NCBI GenBank assembly: GCA_043789035.1 | Contig: JAYWIG010000361.1 | Coordinates: 13,621-77,620 of the forward strand | Length of the DNA: 64,000 nucleotides | Source: JAYWIG01 sp043789035 | Lineage (GTDB): Bacteria; Pseudomonadota; Gammaproteobacteria; Burkholderiales; Burkholderiaceae_E | Direction of reading: 5' to 3' | Shown here: positions 45,688-55,559 of the stretch, in pieces | How the letters are laid out: every line of letters begins with the position of its first letter | How positions within the stretch are numbered: the first letter of the stretch is position 1 | Notes under the pieces: generated by a model | Database searches by the model: none | What the model was told of the DNA's origin: nothing | Seen by the model: the letters and a program-made list of their open reading frames with translations, nothing else | Program-made: the position numbers and the translations under genes

Positions 45688-46574
45688 GCGCAGTACCGCT
45701 AAATGCTGCGTTGCTACAAGTATTACTGTGCGCGATGTGGGGCTTGGGCCAAGTAGGCATTCGAGCGGCAGGAGCAGATATTTCACCGCTCATGCATGCT
45801 GGCATTCGATCAGCTGGTGCCAGCATTGTTTTATTGATTTGGATTTTCTGGAAAAAACCTCAGGCCCTTAAAATCGACGGCACCCTTGGATTGGGCATGG
45901 TGATAGGAGCCTTATTTGGGCTTGAGTTTATCCTGCTTTTTCAAGGTCTTATGTTGACGACCGCTTCGCGAGGCACCTTGATGCTTTATATGTCGTCATT
46001 TTTCGTTGCCATTGGTGCGCATTTTTTCATCGCAAACGATAAGCTAAATGCCAGAAAAATTACTGGCCTTGTTTGCGCGTTCGGCGGGGTAGTTTTAGTC
46101 ATGCTTGGTAAACCAAGTACGGGCGCAAATTTACCCTCGCCGGAACAAATGTTCCTTGGTGACATGCTGTGCTTACTTGCCGCAATTGCTTGGGCTGCGA
46201 CTACTTTAGTGGTGAAGGCGACAAAACTAAAAAGCGCCATGCCGGAAAAAAACTTGATTTATCAAATCGGCTTTTCGAGCGTGATTCTGCTAATCGCTTC
46301 GGCGGTTGCCCAAGAAAAAGGCATTATCCACTACACACCATTATTAGCAGGCGTGTTGGCGTACGGCATCTTCTTAGTTGCCTCGGTTAGTTACTTAGCA
46401 TGGTTTTGGCTGGTGTCGCGCTATAACGCCACGACACTTCATGCATTTACGTTCCTAACACCGCTTTTCGCGATGATTTTCGGAGCCGTATTACTAGACG
46501 AACCTCTTGGTGCCAGCCTAGTGCTTGCCGCCGCTTTGATAGCGGCAGGCATTGTTTTAGTCAATAAATCCTAG
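45684..46574 (+). CDS. DMT-superfamily (EamA) transporter
   Basis: A 296-residue inner-membrane protein with ten hydrophobic segments in two EamA repeats; the second repeat ends LTPLFAMIFGAVLLDEPLGASLVLAAALIAAGIVLV, a typical EamA finish. Metabolite exporter of unknown substrate. The TTG start overlaps the yggS stop, indicating coupling. Confidence 0.85.
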   Translation: MSAVPLNAALLQVLLCAMWGLGQVGIRAAGADISPLMHAGIRSAGASIVLLIWIFWKKPQALKIDGTLGLGMVIGALFGLEFILLFQGLMLTTASRGTLMLYMSSFFVAIGAHFFIANDKLNARKITGLVCAFGGVVLVMLGKPSTGANLPSPEQMFLGDMLCLLAAIAWAATTLVVKATKLKSAMPEKNLIYQIGFSSVILLIASAVAQEKGIIHYTPLLAGVLAYGIFLVASVSYLAWFWLVSRYNATTLHAFTFLTPLFAMIFGAVLLDEPLGASLVLAAALIAAGIVLVNKS

Positions 46575-46615
46575 CCAAAAAGCCAGGACATTTATAAGAC
46601 TTAAGCGATGCTGTT

Positions 46616-46879
46616 TTAAGCCATACCCTTAACAGCTTGAGCCAAACGGCTAATAGTGCGAGAAGCGGTGTTTTTATGCACTAAACGTTTGTCTGCAATG
46701 CGCGCGATGACGCCTTGCGACGCTTGCAATGTTCTTGCAGCCGCATCTTTATCACCACCAGCGATTGCTTTACGAACAGTTTTCACTGCCGTGCGCAATT
46801 GCGAGCGTAATGCTGAATTGTGTGCGTTTTGTTTAACAGCCTGACGGGCGCGTTTACGAGCTGAAGCAATATTTGCCAT
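46616..46879 (-). CDS. rpsT: 30S ribosomal protein S20
   Basis: An 87-residue, strongly basic protein that binds 16S rRNA early in 30S assembly. [23 protein letters not shown] is the standard S20 N-terminus and [17 protein letters not shown] the C-terminus. It is monocistronic, divergent from murJ (89 bp), as in many betaproteobacteria. Confidence 0.96.
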   Translation of the reverse strand: MANIASARKRARQAVKQNAHNSALRSQLRTAVKTVRKAIAGGDKDAAARTLQASQGVIARIADKRLVHKNTASRTISRLAQAVKGMA

Positions 46880-46968
46880 GAGATAATCCGGACGTTTGAA
46901 GTTTCTGCGTTTGAAAGAAATTAGAGAAAAGCCTGCGATTATACAATGATTTGGGATAAAGTGACTGC

Positions 46969-48540
46969 ATGAGTTTGTTCAAAGCTGCAGCTACCGTAAG
47001 TGGACTGACCCTAGTCTCACGCATTACGGGGCTAATAAGAGATACGTTGATTGCGTCAATTTTTGGGGTTTCTGCCCTCACCGATGCGTTTTTTGTTGCC
47101 TGGCGGCTTCCTAATCTGTTGCGCCGGCTTTTCGCCGAAGGAGCGTTTTCGCAAGCATTTGTACCGATTTTGGTGCACGCAAAAACCGATGCTAAGGGCA
47201 TAACAGCCCGCATCAAACCTTTGATTAGCAACGTTAGCACTGCCCTTTTCTGGGTATTGCTGGCTGTTTCCGTCATCGGCGTCATGGCAGCGCCTGTACT
47301 TGTATGGTTAATGGCCTCAGGGCTTAAGGAGACGGCTTGGGAGCCTGCCGTCACCATGACCCGGTGGATGTTCCCCTACGTGTTTTTTATTTCGCTGGTG
47401 GCGCTTGCTGCATCCATATTGAACACTTGGAAGCATTTCGCTATTCCCGCATTTGCCCCAGTACTACTAAATTTGTGTTTTATCGTTGCCTCACTCACGC
47501 TCACTAGCGCGTTTTCACAACCGATTTACGCTTTGGTCGCCGGGGTTGTGGTAGGCGGAATTAGCCAATTAGCGCTCCAAGCATGGGCTCTGAATCGACG
47601 AGGCCTGCTTCCACGAATCGCGCTCAATCCAATGCCAGCCTTCCGAGACGGTGCCACGAGGGCAGTCATGGGACAAATGGTGCCTGCATTGCTAGGTGTA
47701 TCGGTCGCCCAGATTAGCCTCATCATCAATACCCATATTGCGTCGCGCCTACCTTCTGGTAGCGTGTCTTGGATAACCTATTCCGACAGGCTCATGGAGT
47801 TTCCGACGGCGCTGCTTGGCGTTGCATTAGGAACTGTATTGCTGCCCAGCCTAGCTAGAGCCAGCAACGAAGGCGATACTGAGAAGTACAGCAATCTAAT
47901 CGACTGGGGCCTACGCCTAAGCATGTTGATGGCCGTACCGGCGACCGTTGGTTTGGCACTTTTCTCCGAACCCTTAACCGCTCTTTTATTTCACTACGGA
48001 AAATTTACTGTCAAAGATGTCACGATGACGCAGGTGGCAGTCATTGGCTATGCGGTGGGTCTAATTGGTTTGATTGCAATAAAAATTTTAGCCCCTGGTT
48101 TTTATGCAATGAAGGATATAAGAACCCCAGTAAAAGTAGCCATCGGCGTGCTTGTCTTAACGCAAATAATGAACTACGGCTTAGTACCTTTTTTCGAAAA
48201 AGCAGGCATGGGGCATGTTGGTTTAACGTTAGCGATTTCTTTCGGCGCGATACTGAATGCGGGGGCACTTTTGGTCATTCTCTTAAAACGCAGGAGTTAT
48301 CGCCCAACCTCAGGATGGCTACTTTTTTCATTGCAAATCTTTGGTGCATCTTTAGCCATGGCAGCCCACTTAAGCTTTTTCGCAGCAAGATTCGATTGGA
48401 TAGCAATGCAAGGCGAACCGTTGCGTCGAGCCTTTATTACGCTATTTGTCATCATTAGCGCGGCTTCGGTATATGGCGCGGTCCTTCTAATCATGGGCTT
48501 GAACCCGAAGTCATACTTAAAAAGAAAAGAATCGGCATGA
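46969..48540 (+). CDS. murJ: Lipid II flippase MurJ
   Basis: A 523-residue, 14-segment MOP-superfamily flippase moving lipid II to the periplasm. [23 protein letters not shown] and [28 protein letters not shown] at the N-terminus are diagnostic. Its stop overlaps the proC ATG by 4 bp. Confidence 0.95.
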   Translation: MSLFKAAATVSGLTLVSRITGLIRDTLIASIFGVSALTDAFFVAWRLPNLLRRLFAEGAFSQAFVPILVHAKTDAKGITARIKPLISNVSTALFWVLLAVSVIGVMAAPVLVWLMASGLKETAWEPAVTMTRWMFPYVFFISLVALAASILNTWKHFAIPAFAPVLLNLCFIVASLTLTSAFSQPIYALVAGVVVGGISQLALQAWALNRRGLLPRIALNPMPAFRDGATRAVMGQMVPALLGVSVAQISLIINTHIASRLPSGSVSWITYSDRLMEFPTALLGVALGTVLLPSLARASNEGDTEKYSNLIDWGLRLSMLMAVPATVGLALFSEPLTALLFHYGKFTVKDVTMTQVAVIGYAVGLIGLIAIKILAPGFYAMKDIRTPVKVAIGVLVLTQIMNYGLVPFFEKAGMGHVGLTLAISFGAILNAGALLVILLKRRSYRPTSGWLLFSLQIFGASLAMAAHLSFFAARFDWIAMQGEPLRRAFITLFVIISAASVYGAVLLIMGLNPKSYLKRKESA

Positions 48541-49352
48541 ACATTACTTTTATCGGTGGCGGCAATATGGCCACGGCTCTAATCGCAGGCCTTGCGAAAG
48601 GTAGTGCCCAGCATCAGGTTCGAGTCGTAGAACCGATGGCAGAGCAACGTCAAAAACTGAAGTCTGCATTTGGCCAAAACATTTCAACCTTGGCATTCGA
48701 ATGCTTAGAAGAAATTAACGCGCAATGCGCTGCTGCTCAGGTAATCGTTCTAGCGGTAAAGCCACAACAAATGGAAATTGCTTGCCAAACGCTTGGCAAG
48801 TACAGGCCAGAGGGCTTACTCTTAAGCATTGCTGCAGGCACCCGGATTGCGTCTATTCAGCAGTGGGCTGGAGGCATTGTAAAAGTCGTGCGAGCAATGC
48901 CAAACACTCCGGCAACACTGGGTTTAGGAATAACTGGTTTAGTGGCCAGCGAAAATACGACAGACGCAGACAAATCAGCGGCACAGCTCGTAATGAAAGC
49001 GGCCGGCGAAGTACTGTGGGTGAACTCAGAGGCAATGATTGATGCGGTTACAGCAGTGAGCGGTAGCGGTCCTGGCTATGTTTTTTATTTGATGGAAGCC
49101 ATGCAAGCTGGTGCAATCGCTCAGGGGTTCACGCCAGAGCAAGCGAAGCTTTTAACCGAGCATACTTTCGCAGGCGCCTCACAACTCGCTTTGCGCTCCG
49201 GCACAGATTTTGGAACATTGAGAGAACAAGTCACGTCAAAAGGTGGCACCACGTTTGCAGGTTTAGAAGCGCTTCGAAAAGATAATGTTGCCAATGCAAT
49301 GGTTGGAGCAATCAAAGCGGCAAAGGATAGAGCAGAAGAATTGGGTAAATGA
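48537..49352 (+). CDS. proC: Pyrroline-5-carboxylate reductase
   Basis: A 271-residue enzyme for the last step of proline synthesis. The NAD(P) loop is FIGGGNMATALIAGL (4-18), followed by VRAMPNTPATLG and the active-site region AVSGSGPGYVFYLMEAM; TSKGGTTFAGL is near the C-terminus. Convergent with ubiA across 1 bp. Confidence 0.95.
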   Translation: MNITFIGGGNMATALIAGLAKGSAQHQVRVVEPMAEQRQKLKSAFGQNISTLAFECLEEINAQCAAAQVIVLAVKPQQMEIACQTLGKYRPEGLLLSIAAGTRIASIQQWAGGIVKVVRAMPNTPATLGLGITGLVASENTTDADKSAAQLVMKAAGEVLWVNSEAMIDAVTAVSGSGPGYVFYLMEAMQAGAIAQGFTPEQAKLLTEHTFAGASQLALRSGTDFGTLREQVTSKGGTTFAGLEALRKDNVANAMVGAIKAAKDRAEELGK

Positions 49353-49353
49353 A

Positions 49354-50208
49354 TCAGGTAAGTAAATAGTCAATCGCTAGCCCAATAAAAATTGCTGCCC
49401 CCAGCCAATTGTTGTGATTGAAGGCTTGAAAGCACCCATCTCTATCTCGATGTCGTATTAAGGAGTAGTGATAAACCGCCATTGCGGCCGCAACTGCTAA
49501 ACCAGCGTAAAAATACACGCCTCGATGTTCCAAAAAACCGACGCAGGCAATTAACCCCAACGCCAAACCATAGCAAATCATCACCGCCAACACATCAAAG
49601 CGCCCAAAGGTGATTGCCGCAGTGCGAATACCAATCGCTATATCGTCATCGCGATCGACCATGGCATATTCAGTGTCGTAGGCCAAAGCCCAAAAAACAT
49701 TGGCAAGCAATAGCAGCCAAGCAGACGGCTCTAGGCGCCCCAAAACTGCGGCATAGGCCATAGGAATACCAAAACCAAAGGCAATGCCTAAATAAGCCTG
49801 TGGCAAGGCAAGAAAACGTTTAGTAAACGGGTAGCTCGCCGCCAGAAACGCTGCAATACAAGCCATAACCCAAGTAAGCTGGTTATAAGGTTGAATGAGC
49901 AGCAAACTTACCAAGCTGATCACAACGAATAACGCCACTGCTTCCCAGGATCGAATCTTGCCAGAGGTTAAAGGTCGATCAGCTGTGCGCTTTACGTATT
50001 TATCAAAATCTCGATCAGCAAAATCGTTTATCGCGCAGCCTGCTGACCGCATCAGCACAGTACCCAACACAAAAGCAAAAATATCGTATCCATGTGGCGT
50101 TCCTCGGGAGGCGAACCAAAGCGCCCAAAGCGTTGGCCAAAGCAATAACAAGATGCCAATCGGTTTGTGAAGCCTGAGCAAACGAAAATAAAGATTGAGG
50201 CGGTTCAT
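49354..50208 (-). CDS. ubiA: 4-Hydroxybenzoate octaprenyltransferase
   Basis: A 284-residue membrane prenyltransferase of ubiquinone synthesis. The two Asp-rich motifs are NDFADRDFD and [29 protein letters not shown] is the canonical N-terminal segment. It uses 4-hydroxybenzoate, a compound that also starts xanthomonadin-type aryl polyenes, which could matter for the pigment cluster. No ubiC is seen next to it. Confidence 0.94.
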   Translation of the reverse strand: MNRLNLYFRLLRLHKPIGILLLLWPTLWALWFASRGTPHGYDIFAFVLGTVLMRSAGCAINDFADRDFDKYVKRTADRPLTSGKIRSWEAVALFVVISLVSLLLIQPYNQLTWVMACIAAFLAASYPFTKRFLALPQAYLGIAFGFGIPMAYAAVLGRLEPSAWLLLLANVFWALAYDTEYAMVDRDDDIAIGIRTAAITFGRFDVLAVMICYGLALGLIACVGFLEHRGVYFYAGLAVAAAMAVYHYSLIRHRDRDGCFQAFNHNNWLGAAIFIGLAIDYLLT

Positions 50209-50229
50209 GCATCAATGGTAATAGAAGGC

Positions 50230-50262
50230 AAAAAAAACCGCCAACTCTCGCCGGCGGTTTTC
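50230..50262 (-). terminator. Rho-independent terminator downstream of the helix-hairpin-helix gene
   Basis: On the minus strand an ACCGCC/GGCGGT stem with a loop of about 10 nt is followed by eight T residues. It lies between the stop at 50279 and the ubiA start at 50208, so it ends the upstream transcript before ubiA. Confidence 0.8.
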
Positions 50263-50278
50263 GTGGAAAAACGATGAA

Positions 50279-50866
50279 TTACTTCTTGTCGTCCTTCTTC
50301 TCATCTTTTGCTGCTGGTTTGTCTGATTTTTTCTCAGCCTTGGCTTCAGCTTTCTTTTCAGCTTTTGGTTCAGCTTTCTTTTCGGCCTTAGCGTCAGCCT
50401 TTGGAGCATCTTTTTTAGCATCGGCTTTTGCATCAGCTTTAGGTGCGTCTTTCTTAGCATCGGCTTTTGCATCAGCTTTAGGAGCGTCTTTTTTGGCATC
50501 GGCTTTGGCTTCGGCCTTAGGAGCGTCTTTCTTAGCATCGGCTTTGGCTTCAGCTTTAGGTGCGTCTTTCTTGGCATCTACCTTCGGTTCAGCCTTGGGT
50601 GCAGCACCTTTGCCACCACCCACTGTCAAGCCAGCAGCGCTCATTTTCTTGACGTTTTCTTCGCCAATACCCTTAACGCGCTCTTCCAAGTCTTTCATAT
50701 CCTTAAATGCGCCTTTTTTACGCTCTTCGATAATACGATCAGAAATAGTCGGGCCAATTCCCTTTATCGCTTCTAGTTCAGCTTTGCTGGCTGAGTTCGC
50801 GTCAGCAGCAAATGCAAAGTTCAAAGCAGCGAAAAATGCGACTAGCGCTAAAACAATCTTCTTCAT
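50279..50866 (-). CDS. Secreted helix-hairpin-helix (ComEA-like) protein with Lys/Ala repeat tail
   Basis: A 195-residue protein. Signal peptide 1-20 (ending AFA), HhH DNA-binding motif at about 22-80 (ASKAELEAIKGIGPTISDRI then ERVKGIGEENVKKM), and from residue 96 a low-complexity basic tail of five 13-residue repeats of the type ADAKKDAPKADAK followed by further AEKK/AEPK units. The HhH part resembles ComEA, which binds incoming DNA in the periplasm; the long Lys/Ala tail is not part of ComEA and resembles H1-like DNA-binding tails. The start at 50866 has GGAGG upstream; an earlier in-frame ATG does not begin a signal peptide. Confidence 0.8.
   Translation of the reverse strand: MKKIVLALVAFFAALNFAFAADANSASKAELEAIKGIGPTISDRIIEERKKGAFKDMKDLEERVKGIGEENVKKMSAAGLTVGGGKGAAPKAEPKVDAKKDAPKAEAKADAKKDAPKAEAKADAKKDAPKADAKADAKKDAPKADAKADAKKDAPKADAKAEKKAEPKAEKKAEAKAEKKSDKPAAKDEKKDDKK
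50387..50581 (-). repeat. Five tandem 39-bp coding repeats in the HhH protein gene
   Basis: Residues 96-160 consist of five in-frame 13-residue units, differing mainly at one Glu/Asp position and at the first residue. At DNA level the units are near identical, so copy number is likely to vary by slippage or recombination. Confidence 0.85.
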
Positions 50867-51001
50867 CCAATCCTCCAGAGTGTTAAACCGCTTGTTGCGG
50901 CTGTGTGCTAAAACGAAACCAACCATAAGCGGTTGACAACAAAACTCGCCATCTAAGTATTTATCTTGATTAAAGCTAAATTTAAAGTTATTTAAGACTA
51001 T

Positions 51002-52183
51002 TTAGGCATCTATCTTCAAATCTTCTAAGCGCTTAGGAGAATATGAATCCCATCGGTTGCAACCAGGGCATTGCCAGTAGTATTGACGAGCTTTAAAACC
51101 GCAGTTTCCGCACACATAGCGCGACGCTCTAGCCGACTGGTGTTTCACCAACGCACCAAGCAGCTGCGCATCTTTATTAGATTCGCCTGCCAAACCAGCG
51201 TTAGTTTCAGCCCTCAAATAACTTTCAAGCCCTAGAAGTGAGGGCTCTTTATGCAAAACACCATGCGCCCAAAGTAACGCTGCTTCGCTTCCGTCGCGTT
51301 TTTCCCGCAACCCAACCAGTGCGCCAAACGCATCAGCGCTCCGTGCTTTTACAAGTAACGTCTCAAGAGCAGAAATGGCTAAATCATATTGCCCCCCATT
51401 GCATTGCAAATCTGCCCACTGCTTGATCACAAGCGCTAAATGCCCAGGCGCGTGTTGATGTACCCAGGCCCAAGTGAGCGCAGCGTCAGCTTCCAAGCCC
51501 TGTGCCAGAAAGACTTGCCCCTTCATCAAATGCGCTCGAATATGCTCTGGATCCACTTGAAGCGCTAAATCAATAGCCACCATGGCTCGATCAAAGCGAT
51601 CTGTTAAGTCTGAGTTCAGAGCTTGCTGAGCAATTTCACAATGAAAATGTGCTCTTAAGCTGCTCAATCCATCGCTCTCCGTCATTTTATCGAGGTGACT
51701 AAGCGCGAGCGGCCAATCTTTTACCATTTGCGCACTATCAAGTCTCAAGCGAAGGGCCGCATTGGCATACTCGCTACCTTCAAGTTTTGCGAAGGTATCG
51801 TCGGCTCGATCAAGCAACCCTGCCTTTAGATAGTCTTGGCCCAACTCAAACAAGGCGTGGCTTCTTTGCGCCGACGTTAAGGTCGTTCGAGACACTAAAT
51901 TCTCATGGACGCGTATTGCCCTATCCGTTTCCCCGCGCCTACGAAATAGGTTCCCTAATGCGAAATGCAGCTCGATGGTTTCAGGCTCAAGCTTTACAAC
52001 ATCTATGAAGGCATCAACGGCTTTGTCGCTCTGCTCATTGAGCAGGAAATTTAAGCCCTTAAAGTAAGCATCGGGTAGCCCTGTTGGCAGCACTTTCGAT
52101 GATTTCCGCTCCATGCGTGCGGCAAACCAACCTAGGGCAAAGGCGATGGGAATGACTAAAAGCCACCAGTTTTCGAATTCCAA
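51002..52183 (-). CDS. lapB: Lipopolysaccharide assembly protein LapB (YciM)
   Basis: A 393-residue protein with an N-terminal membrane anchor (about 6-20), a TPR array, and a C-terminal rubredoxin-like zinc/iron site YVCGNCGFKARQYYWQCPGCNRWDSY. It recruits FtsH to degrade LpxC and so limits LPS synthesis. It follows lapA by 10 bp. Confidence 0.93.
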   Translation of the reverse strand: MEFENWWLLVIPIAFALGWFAARMERKSSKVLPTGLPDAYFKGLNFLLNEQSDKAVDAFIDVVKLEPETIELHFALGNLFRRRGETDRAIRVHENLVSRTTLTSAQRSHALFELGQDYLKAGLLDRADDTFAKLEGSEYANAALRLRLDSAQMVKDWPLALSHLDKMTESDGLSSLRAHFHCEIAQQALNSDLTDRFDRAMVAIDLALQVDPEHIRAHLMKGQVFLAQGLEADAALTWAWVHQHAPGHLALVIKQWADLQCNGGQYDLAISALETLLVKARSADAFGALVGLREKRDGSEAALLWAHGVLHKEPSLLGLESYLRAETNAGLAGESNKDAQLLGALVKHQSARASRYVCGNCGFKARQYYWQCPGCNRWDSYSPKRLEDLKIDA

Positions 52184-52193
52184 AACAGCTCAC

Positions 52194-52550
52194 CTAACGC
52201 TTGTCAGACTTATCGCTCAGCAATGGCGGTGCATCGCTAATCAACGGTGCAATACTCGATCCTTGTTTAGCGCTTTCTGCAGCCGAGGCAGACGCTTTAG
52301 AAATTGTTTTTTTTAATTTACCAACCTCACGCCGTTGTTTAAATAATGTAGGCGCCACAGCAAGAATGCCGACTGCCACGCCTGCCGCAAAGAATATCAG
52401 CAGAAATACGACTAGCGGTGCTCGCCAGTAAAAGTCGAGCCCCCAGAACTTCAATTCAGTAATGGTCGTGTTGGAAACAGCAAAACCCAACGCAGCAACA
52501 AACAAAATTGCCGAAATACAAATTCGAAAGAACGTGGCGATAGTTTTCAT
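52194..52550 (-). CDS. lapA: Lipopolysaccharide assembly protein LapA
   Basis: A 118-residue protein with two membrane segments (about 9-25 and 44-66) and a cytoplasmic coiled region. FALGFAVSNTTITELKFWGLDFYWRAPLVVFLLIFFAAGVAVG has the LapA_dom pattern. It works with LapB; the two follow ihfB in the usual order. Confidence 0.88.
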   Translation of the reverse strand: MKTIATFFRICISAILFVAALGFAVSNTTITELKFWGLDFYWRAPLVVFLLIFFAAGVAVGILAVAPTLFKQRREVGKLKKTISKASASAAESAKQGSSIAPLISDAPPLLSDKSDKR

Positions 52551-52561
52551 AACCTAATAGT

Positions 52562-52849
52562 TTACTCGCGCCCGTCATCAACCCGTTCACGCAACTCTTT
52601 TCCAGGCTTGAAATGCGGCACTCGCTTTTCTTTCACCATCACTCGTTCACCTGACTTTGGGTTGCGCCCAATACGTGGTGGCCGAACCGACAGCGCAAAA
52701 CTACCAAAACCACGAATTTCAATACGCTGGCCCTGCCCCATCGCTTCGCACATAGAGTCGAGAATGGTTTTTACTGCAAACTCGGCGTCTTTGGTCACAA
52801 GCTGCGGAAAACGCTCGGCCAATCGATTGATCAGCTCCGACTTTGTCAT
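52562..52849 (-). CDS. ihfB: Integration host factor beta subunit
   Basis: A 95-residue DNA-bending protein. [17 protein letters not shown] is the standard IhfB start and [22 protein letters not shown] the DNA-binding arm. An in-frame ATG at 52909 would add a 20-residue acidic extension ([12 protein letters not shown]...); neither start has a strong Shine-Dalgarno, so the family-typical one is used. In most relatives ihfB directly follows rpsA; here about 6.4 kb lies between them. Confidence 0.92.
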   Translation of the reverse strand: MTKSELINRLAERFPQLVTKDAEFAVKTILDSMCEAMGQGQRIEIRGFGSFALSVRPPRIGRNPKSGERVMVKEKRVPHFKPGKELRERVDDGRE

Positions 52850-53158
52850 CGCGTTCTGATCTACAACGTCGTTGTCATCATCTATAAAAATAAAAGGATC
52901 GGTAGCCATTCTTTGAAAATCGCAGTCAAGTCGTTGATTTATAAAGATTTTCCGCAGATCGAAGTATAGAAGCAAGCTTTTCGGCACAGATTCGGCTAAT
53001 CGGTCGCGGCGAAGGCCAAAAAGCGTTGTTTTGGTGCTGTGAACCACAACTTTCGACCGGTGGCATCCTGCTCCGATTGACGGCTTGCCTTTCGCACCGA
53101 AGGCATCCGAGTTCATGGCATAGTATTTACTACCCATTTACCCTTGCAAGAATGATTC

Positions 53159-53404
53159 ATGGCTTACCAAAAAAACAACAACCAAGCGGCGCAGCTCAGC
53201 GCGCTTTCGAAAGAGCTCGACATGCCGGTGCGCGACATCATGTTGTCAGACGAGCATCTCGACCGCGTTTGCCCAATTTTCTATGAAGGTTTGCCTAAAC
53301 TAGCCCGGATGTCGATGAGCCGCGATAAGTTCAAGGTATTTTTCACGAATCAGCGTTTAAAGCTCGCAGATCAGATGTTTCCGCAGACAAAAGCGACTGC
53401 CTAA
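53159..53404 (+). CDS. Small hypothetical protein
   Basis: An 81-residue basic protein that I do not recognise. It has a regular composition with a conserved-looking centre (KELDMPVRDIMLSDEHLDRV, FYEGLP, then MSRDKFKVFFTNQRLKLADQMF) that suggests two or three helices. No signal peptide and no Cys. It is the first gene of the insertion between ihfB and rpsA, read away from ihfB, and converges with the beta-propeller gene across 11 bp. Confidence 0.5.
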   Translation: MAYQKNNNQAAQLSALSKELDMPVRDIMLSDEHLDRVCPIFYEGLPKLARMSMSRDKFKVFFTNQRLKLADQMFPQTKATA

Positions 53405-53415
53405 CATCAATATGT

Positions 53416-55464
53416 TTACCAAGTACTGCCTGTCAGTGAGCCTCCGTTAAAGAAATACACTTGATCGGCGATTTGCACGGAGCGACTATTGGTAACGTTC
53501 AGCACGTCGAACAAACCAGGCGTGTTCCACGAGTTGGTCGAATTCAAAGGAACGCCTGAAACAGACGCTTTATCGCTCAACGACTTGGCTGCCGCATTGA
53601 TCTCAAAGCGAAACAAACTTTGGTAGGTTGGCGCAAAGGTGCCATACAGATCTGGCGTTTCATTCACCCGAATAGGCAAGGCCACTCGGGCAATACCGTT
53701 CACCGTATAAATGTTGATGCCGTGTGCACCACCGTCAACCGCGCTAGCACTGCCATTCTTACCAATAATTCGCGTGGCAATTTCTTTTGGGCTTGCGAGA
53801 TCTGAAATATCGATCAGCCCAATCTTCACACCTTGAGCGCGACCAGTGCTAGCAGCATCTTGCCCTACTCCGAACAACAGGTTTGCCCCAACCGGGAACA
53901 AATAATTGGAGAAGCCGGGGGTTTTCAATTCACCCACGGTTTTAGGATCGGTTGCATCAGACAGGTCAAGCACATACAAAGGGTCGGTTCTTCTAAACGT
54001 AACCACAAAACCCTTGTTGCCTAAAAATCGAACCGCATAAATTTGTTCATTGGGTAAGCCAATCGGCGCAGGTCTCTTACTATTTGGAAGCGTTCCGACG
54101 ATATTAAGTTCTGCGCCCGTGTCTCGCAAAATGGTGAGAGTTGCAGGCGACGGAGTAACTCCCGAAGCTTGACTCGCAGTTGGGTCAACTGTTGGTGCAA
54201 AATCCCACCCGAGCTCGCCCGTAAACGTAACAATGCGCAAATCATCTCCTAATTCACTCATCCGATAGGACTTCTTGTCTTGTGCCCAACCTAAGTGGCC
54301 TTTCACTTCTGCTGACGCTTTGTATTTGACGGTTAAGCCATTGATAGAAAATTTATGGATATCGGTCTTTATATCGGCTGGGTAAGCCCAAATCGCCGAC
54401 GTCACTGCTGTGGTTGATGCCGCAGAGGTTGCCGCTAACGCGTACGAATAGCGAGTCGTTGCGAAATACACGCTTTTTTCTGACACGTAGATGGCCTCGC
54501 TACCACCTACGAAACATCGGCTATTGCGTGTCAGCGATGCGCTACTCAAATCGATCGCCGTAATTGTGGTGATGGCGCTACTGCTAGATGCATTTTTCGC
54601 TTGCAAATAACAATCGGTTTCAGCGAGGAGTGGCGTTGGCGCATTCGCGTCAATTTGTATGGTGGGTAGAACGTCAGAAGCTTTCAGGGCATCAATTGCT
54701 TCATTGGTAAACGCTACTTGAGGTTGAAACGAAGTTGCCAGATATAGGACGTTGCCGATCACTCGACTACCCACCAAATTACCATCAATAGAAATCGTTT
54801 TACCTATCGTCAACGAATTTGGAGAATTCGTATCGATGAGGGAAATAGCAATTTTGTTTTGCATGTAATTGGGGTAAATCGCCATTGAAGGTGCAGCCGC
54901 AGTCGAAGCTGGAAGTATTGAAGGGTAAGTAGTAGACGATGAACCTATCACGGCTAATTTCTTCACCTGACTGAATAAATACATGCCAGACGAATAGAAG
55001 GTAGCGGGAAAATTAATTGAAGCACTCTGCGTTACTGCACCTGCAGAATCGCGCTGATAAGCCACTAAACGCTTTGCTGAGCTGGATAGGCCATAAATCA
55101 TGGTGCCATCTGTTTTCAACAAATCATCTTCATCGACGCCATCTTCTTGCAGCGTAGAGCCAGAGAACTGCACTGCCGAAGCATCGTTGAGGTTTGGCGG
55201 AGAAGCGGCTGAGCTCGATGACGCACTGAGGGTTACTTGTCCCCCGTTTAGCGAAGTGCCACTTGCCTTAAGCTGAGACTTAAGCTGGGTACGTACGTAG
55301 TTTAGTAACTCGCCTGGCTGTGACGTAGTTAAATCTTTTTCTGCTATTGCGACAGAAGTAGGCGTACTTGAAGAACCGCCCCCGCCGCAACCCGTGAGCA
55401 ATCCTACAAAAACCGCACTACCAAAAAGAATAGGTCTTAGGGACATACAGTTTTGCTTATTCAT
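53416..55464 (-). CDS. Secreted beta-propeller lipoprotein (PF09826-type)
   Basis: A 682-residue lipoprotein: signal peptide with lipobox LLTGC near residue 26 followed by GGGGSSS. The beginning of the domain reads FSGSTLQEDGVDEDDLLKTDGTMIYGL, which is the hallmark of the PF09826 beta-propeller family, first noted in archaea. Blade-like repeats follow to the C-terminus. Function unknown; it is probably anchored to the outer membrane. The start at 55464 has a GGAGGTG 6 nt upstream; an ATG 18 bp earlier is less likely. Confidence 0.8.
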   Translation of the reverse strand: MNKQNCMSLRPILFGSAVFVGLLTGCGGGGSSSTPTSVAIAEKDLTTSQPGELLNYVRTQLKSQLKASGTSLNGGQVTLSASSSSAASPPNLNDASAVQFSGSTLQEDGVDEDDLLKTDGTMIYGLSSSAKRLVAYQRDSAGAVTQSASINFPATFYSSGMYLFSQVKKLAVIGSSSTTYPSILPASTAAAPSMAIYPNYMQNKIAISLIDTNSPNSLTIGKTISIDGNLVGSRVIGNVLYLATSFQPQVAFTNEAIDALKASDVLPTIQIDANAPTPLLAETDCYLQAKNASSSSAITTITAIDLSSASLTRNSRCFVGGSEAIYVSEKSVYFATTRYSYALAATSAASTTAVTSAIWAYPADIKTDIHKFSINGLTVKYKASAEVKGHLGWAQDKKSYRMSELGDDLRIVTFTGELGWDFAPTVDPTASQASGVTPSPATLTILRDTGAELNIVGTLPNSKRPAPIGLPNEQIYAVRFLGNKGFVVTFRRTDPLYVLDLSDATDPKTVGELKTPGFSNYLFPVGANLLFGVGQDAASTGRAQGVKIGLIDISDLASPKEIATRIIGKNGSASAVDGGAHGINIYTVNGIARVALPIRVNETPDLYGTFAPTYQSLFRFEINAAAKSLSDKASVSGVPLNSTNSWNTPGLFDVLNVTNSRSVQIADQVYFFNGGSLTGSTW

Positions 55465-55559
55465 AGAACGCACCTCCATCAAATCGGAAGATTAGAAAAT
55501 TTTCAAAATATACTACTTAAATCGCAATTATTGTGGGATAATATTCCACATAAAACAAT

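Noticed and set aside
50274..50936. Long plus-strand frame with Ala/Ser/Leu repeats opposite the HhH gene
   Set aside because: It is the antisense of the Lys/Ala repeat tail; the minus-strand gene has a signal peptide, HhH domain, Shine-Dalgarno and terminator.
52850..53137. Long N-terminal extension of ihfB
   Set aside because: IhfB normally begins MTKSEL; the upstream part has no similarity to it, although a shorter extension from 52909 cannot be excluded.
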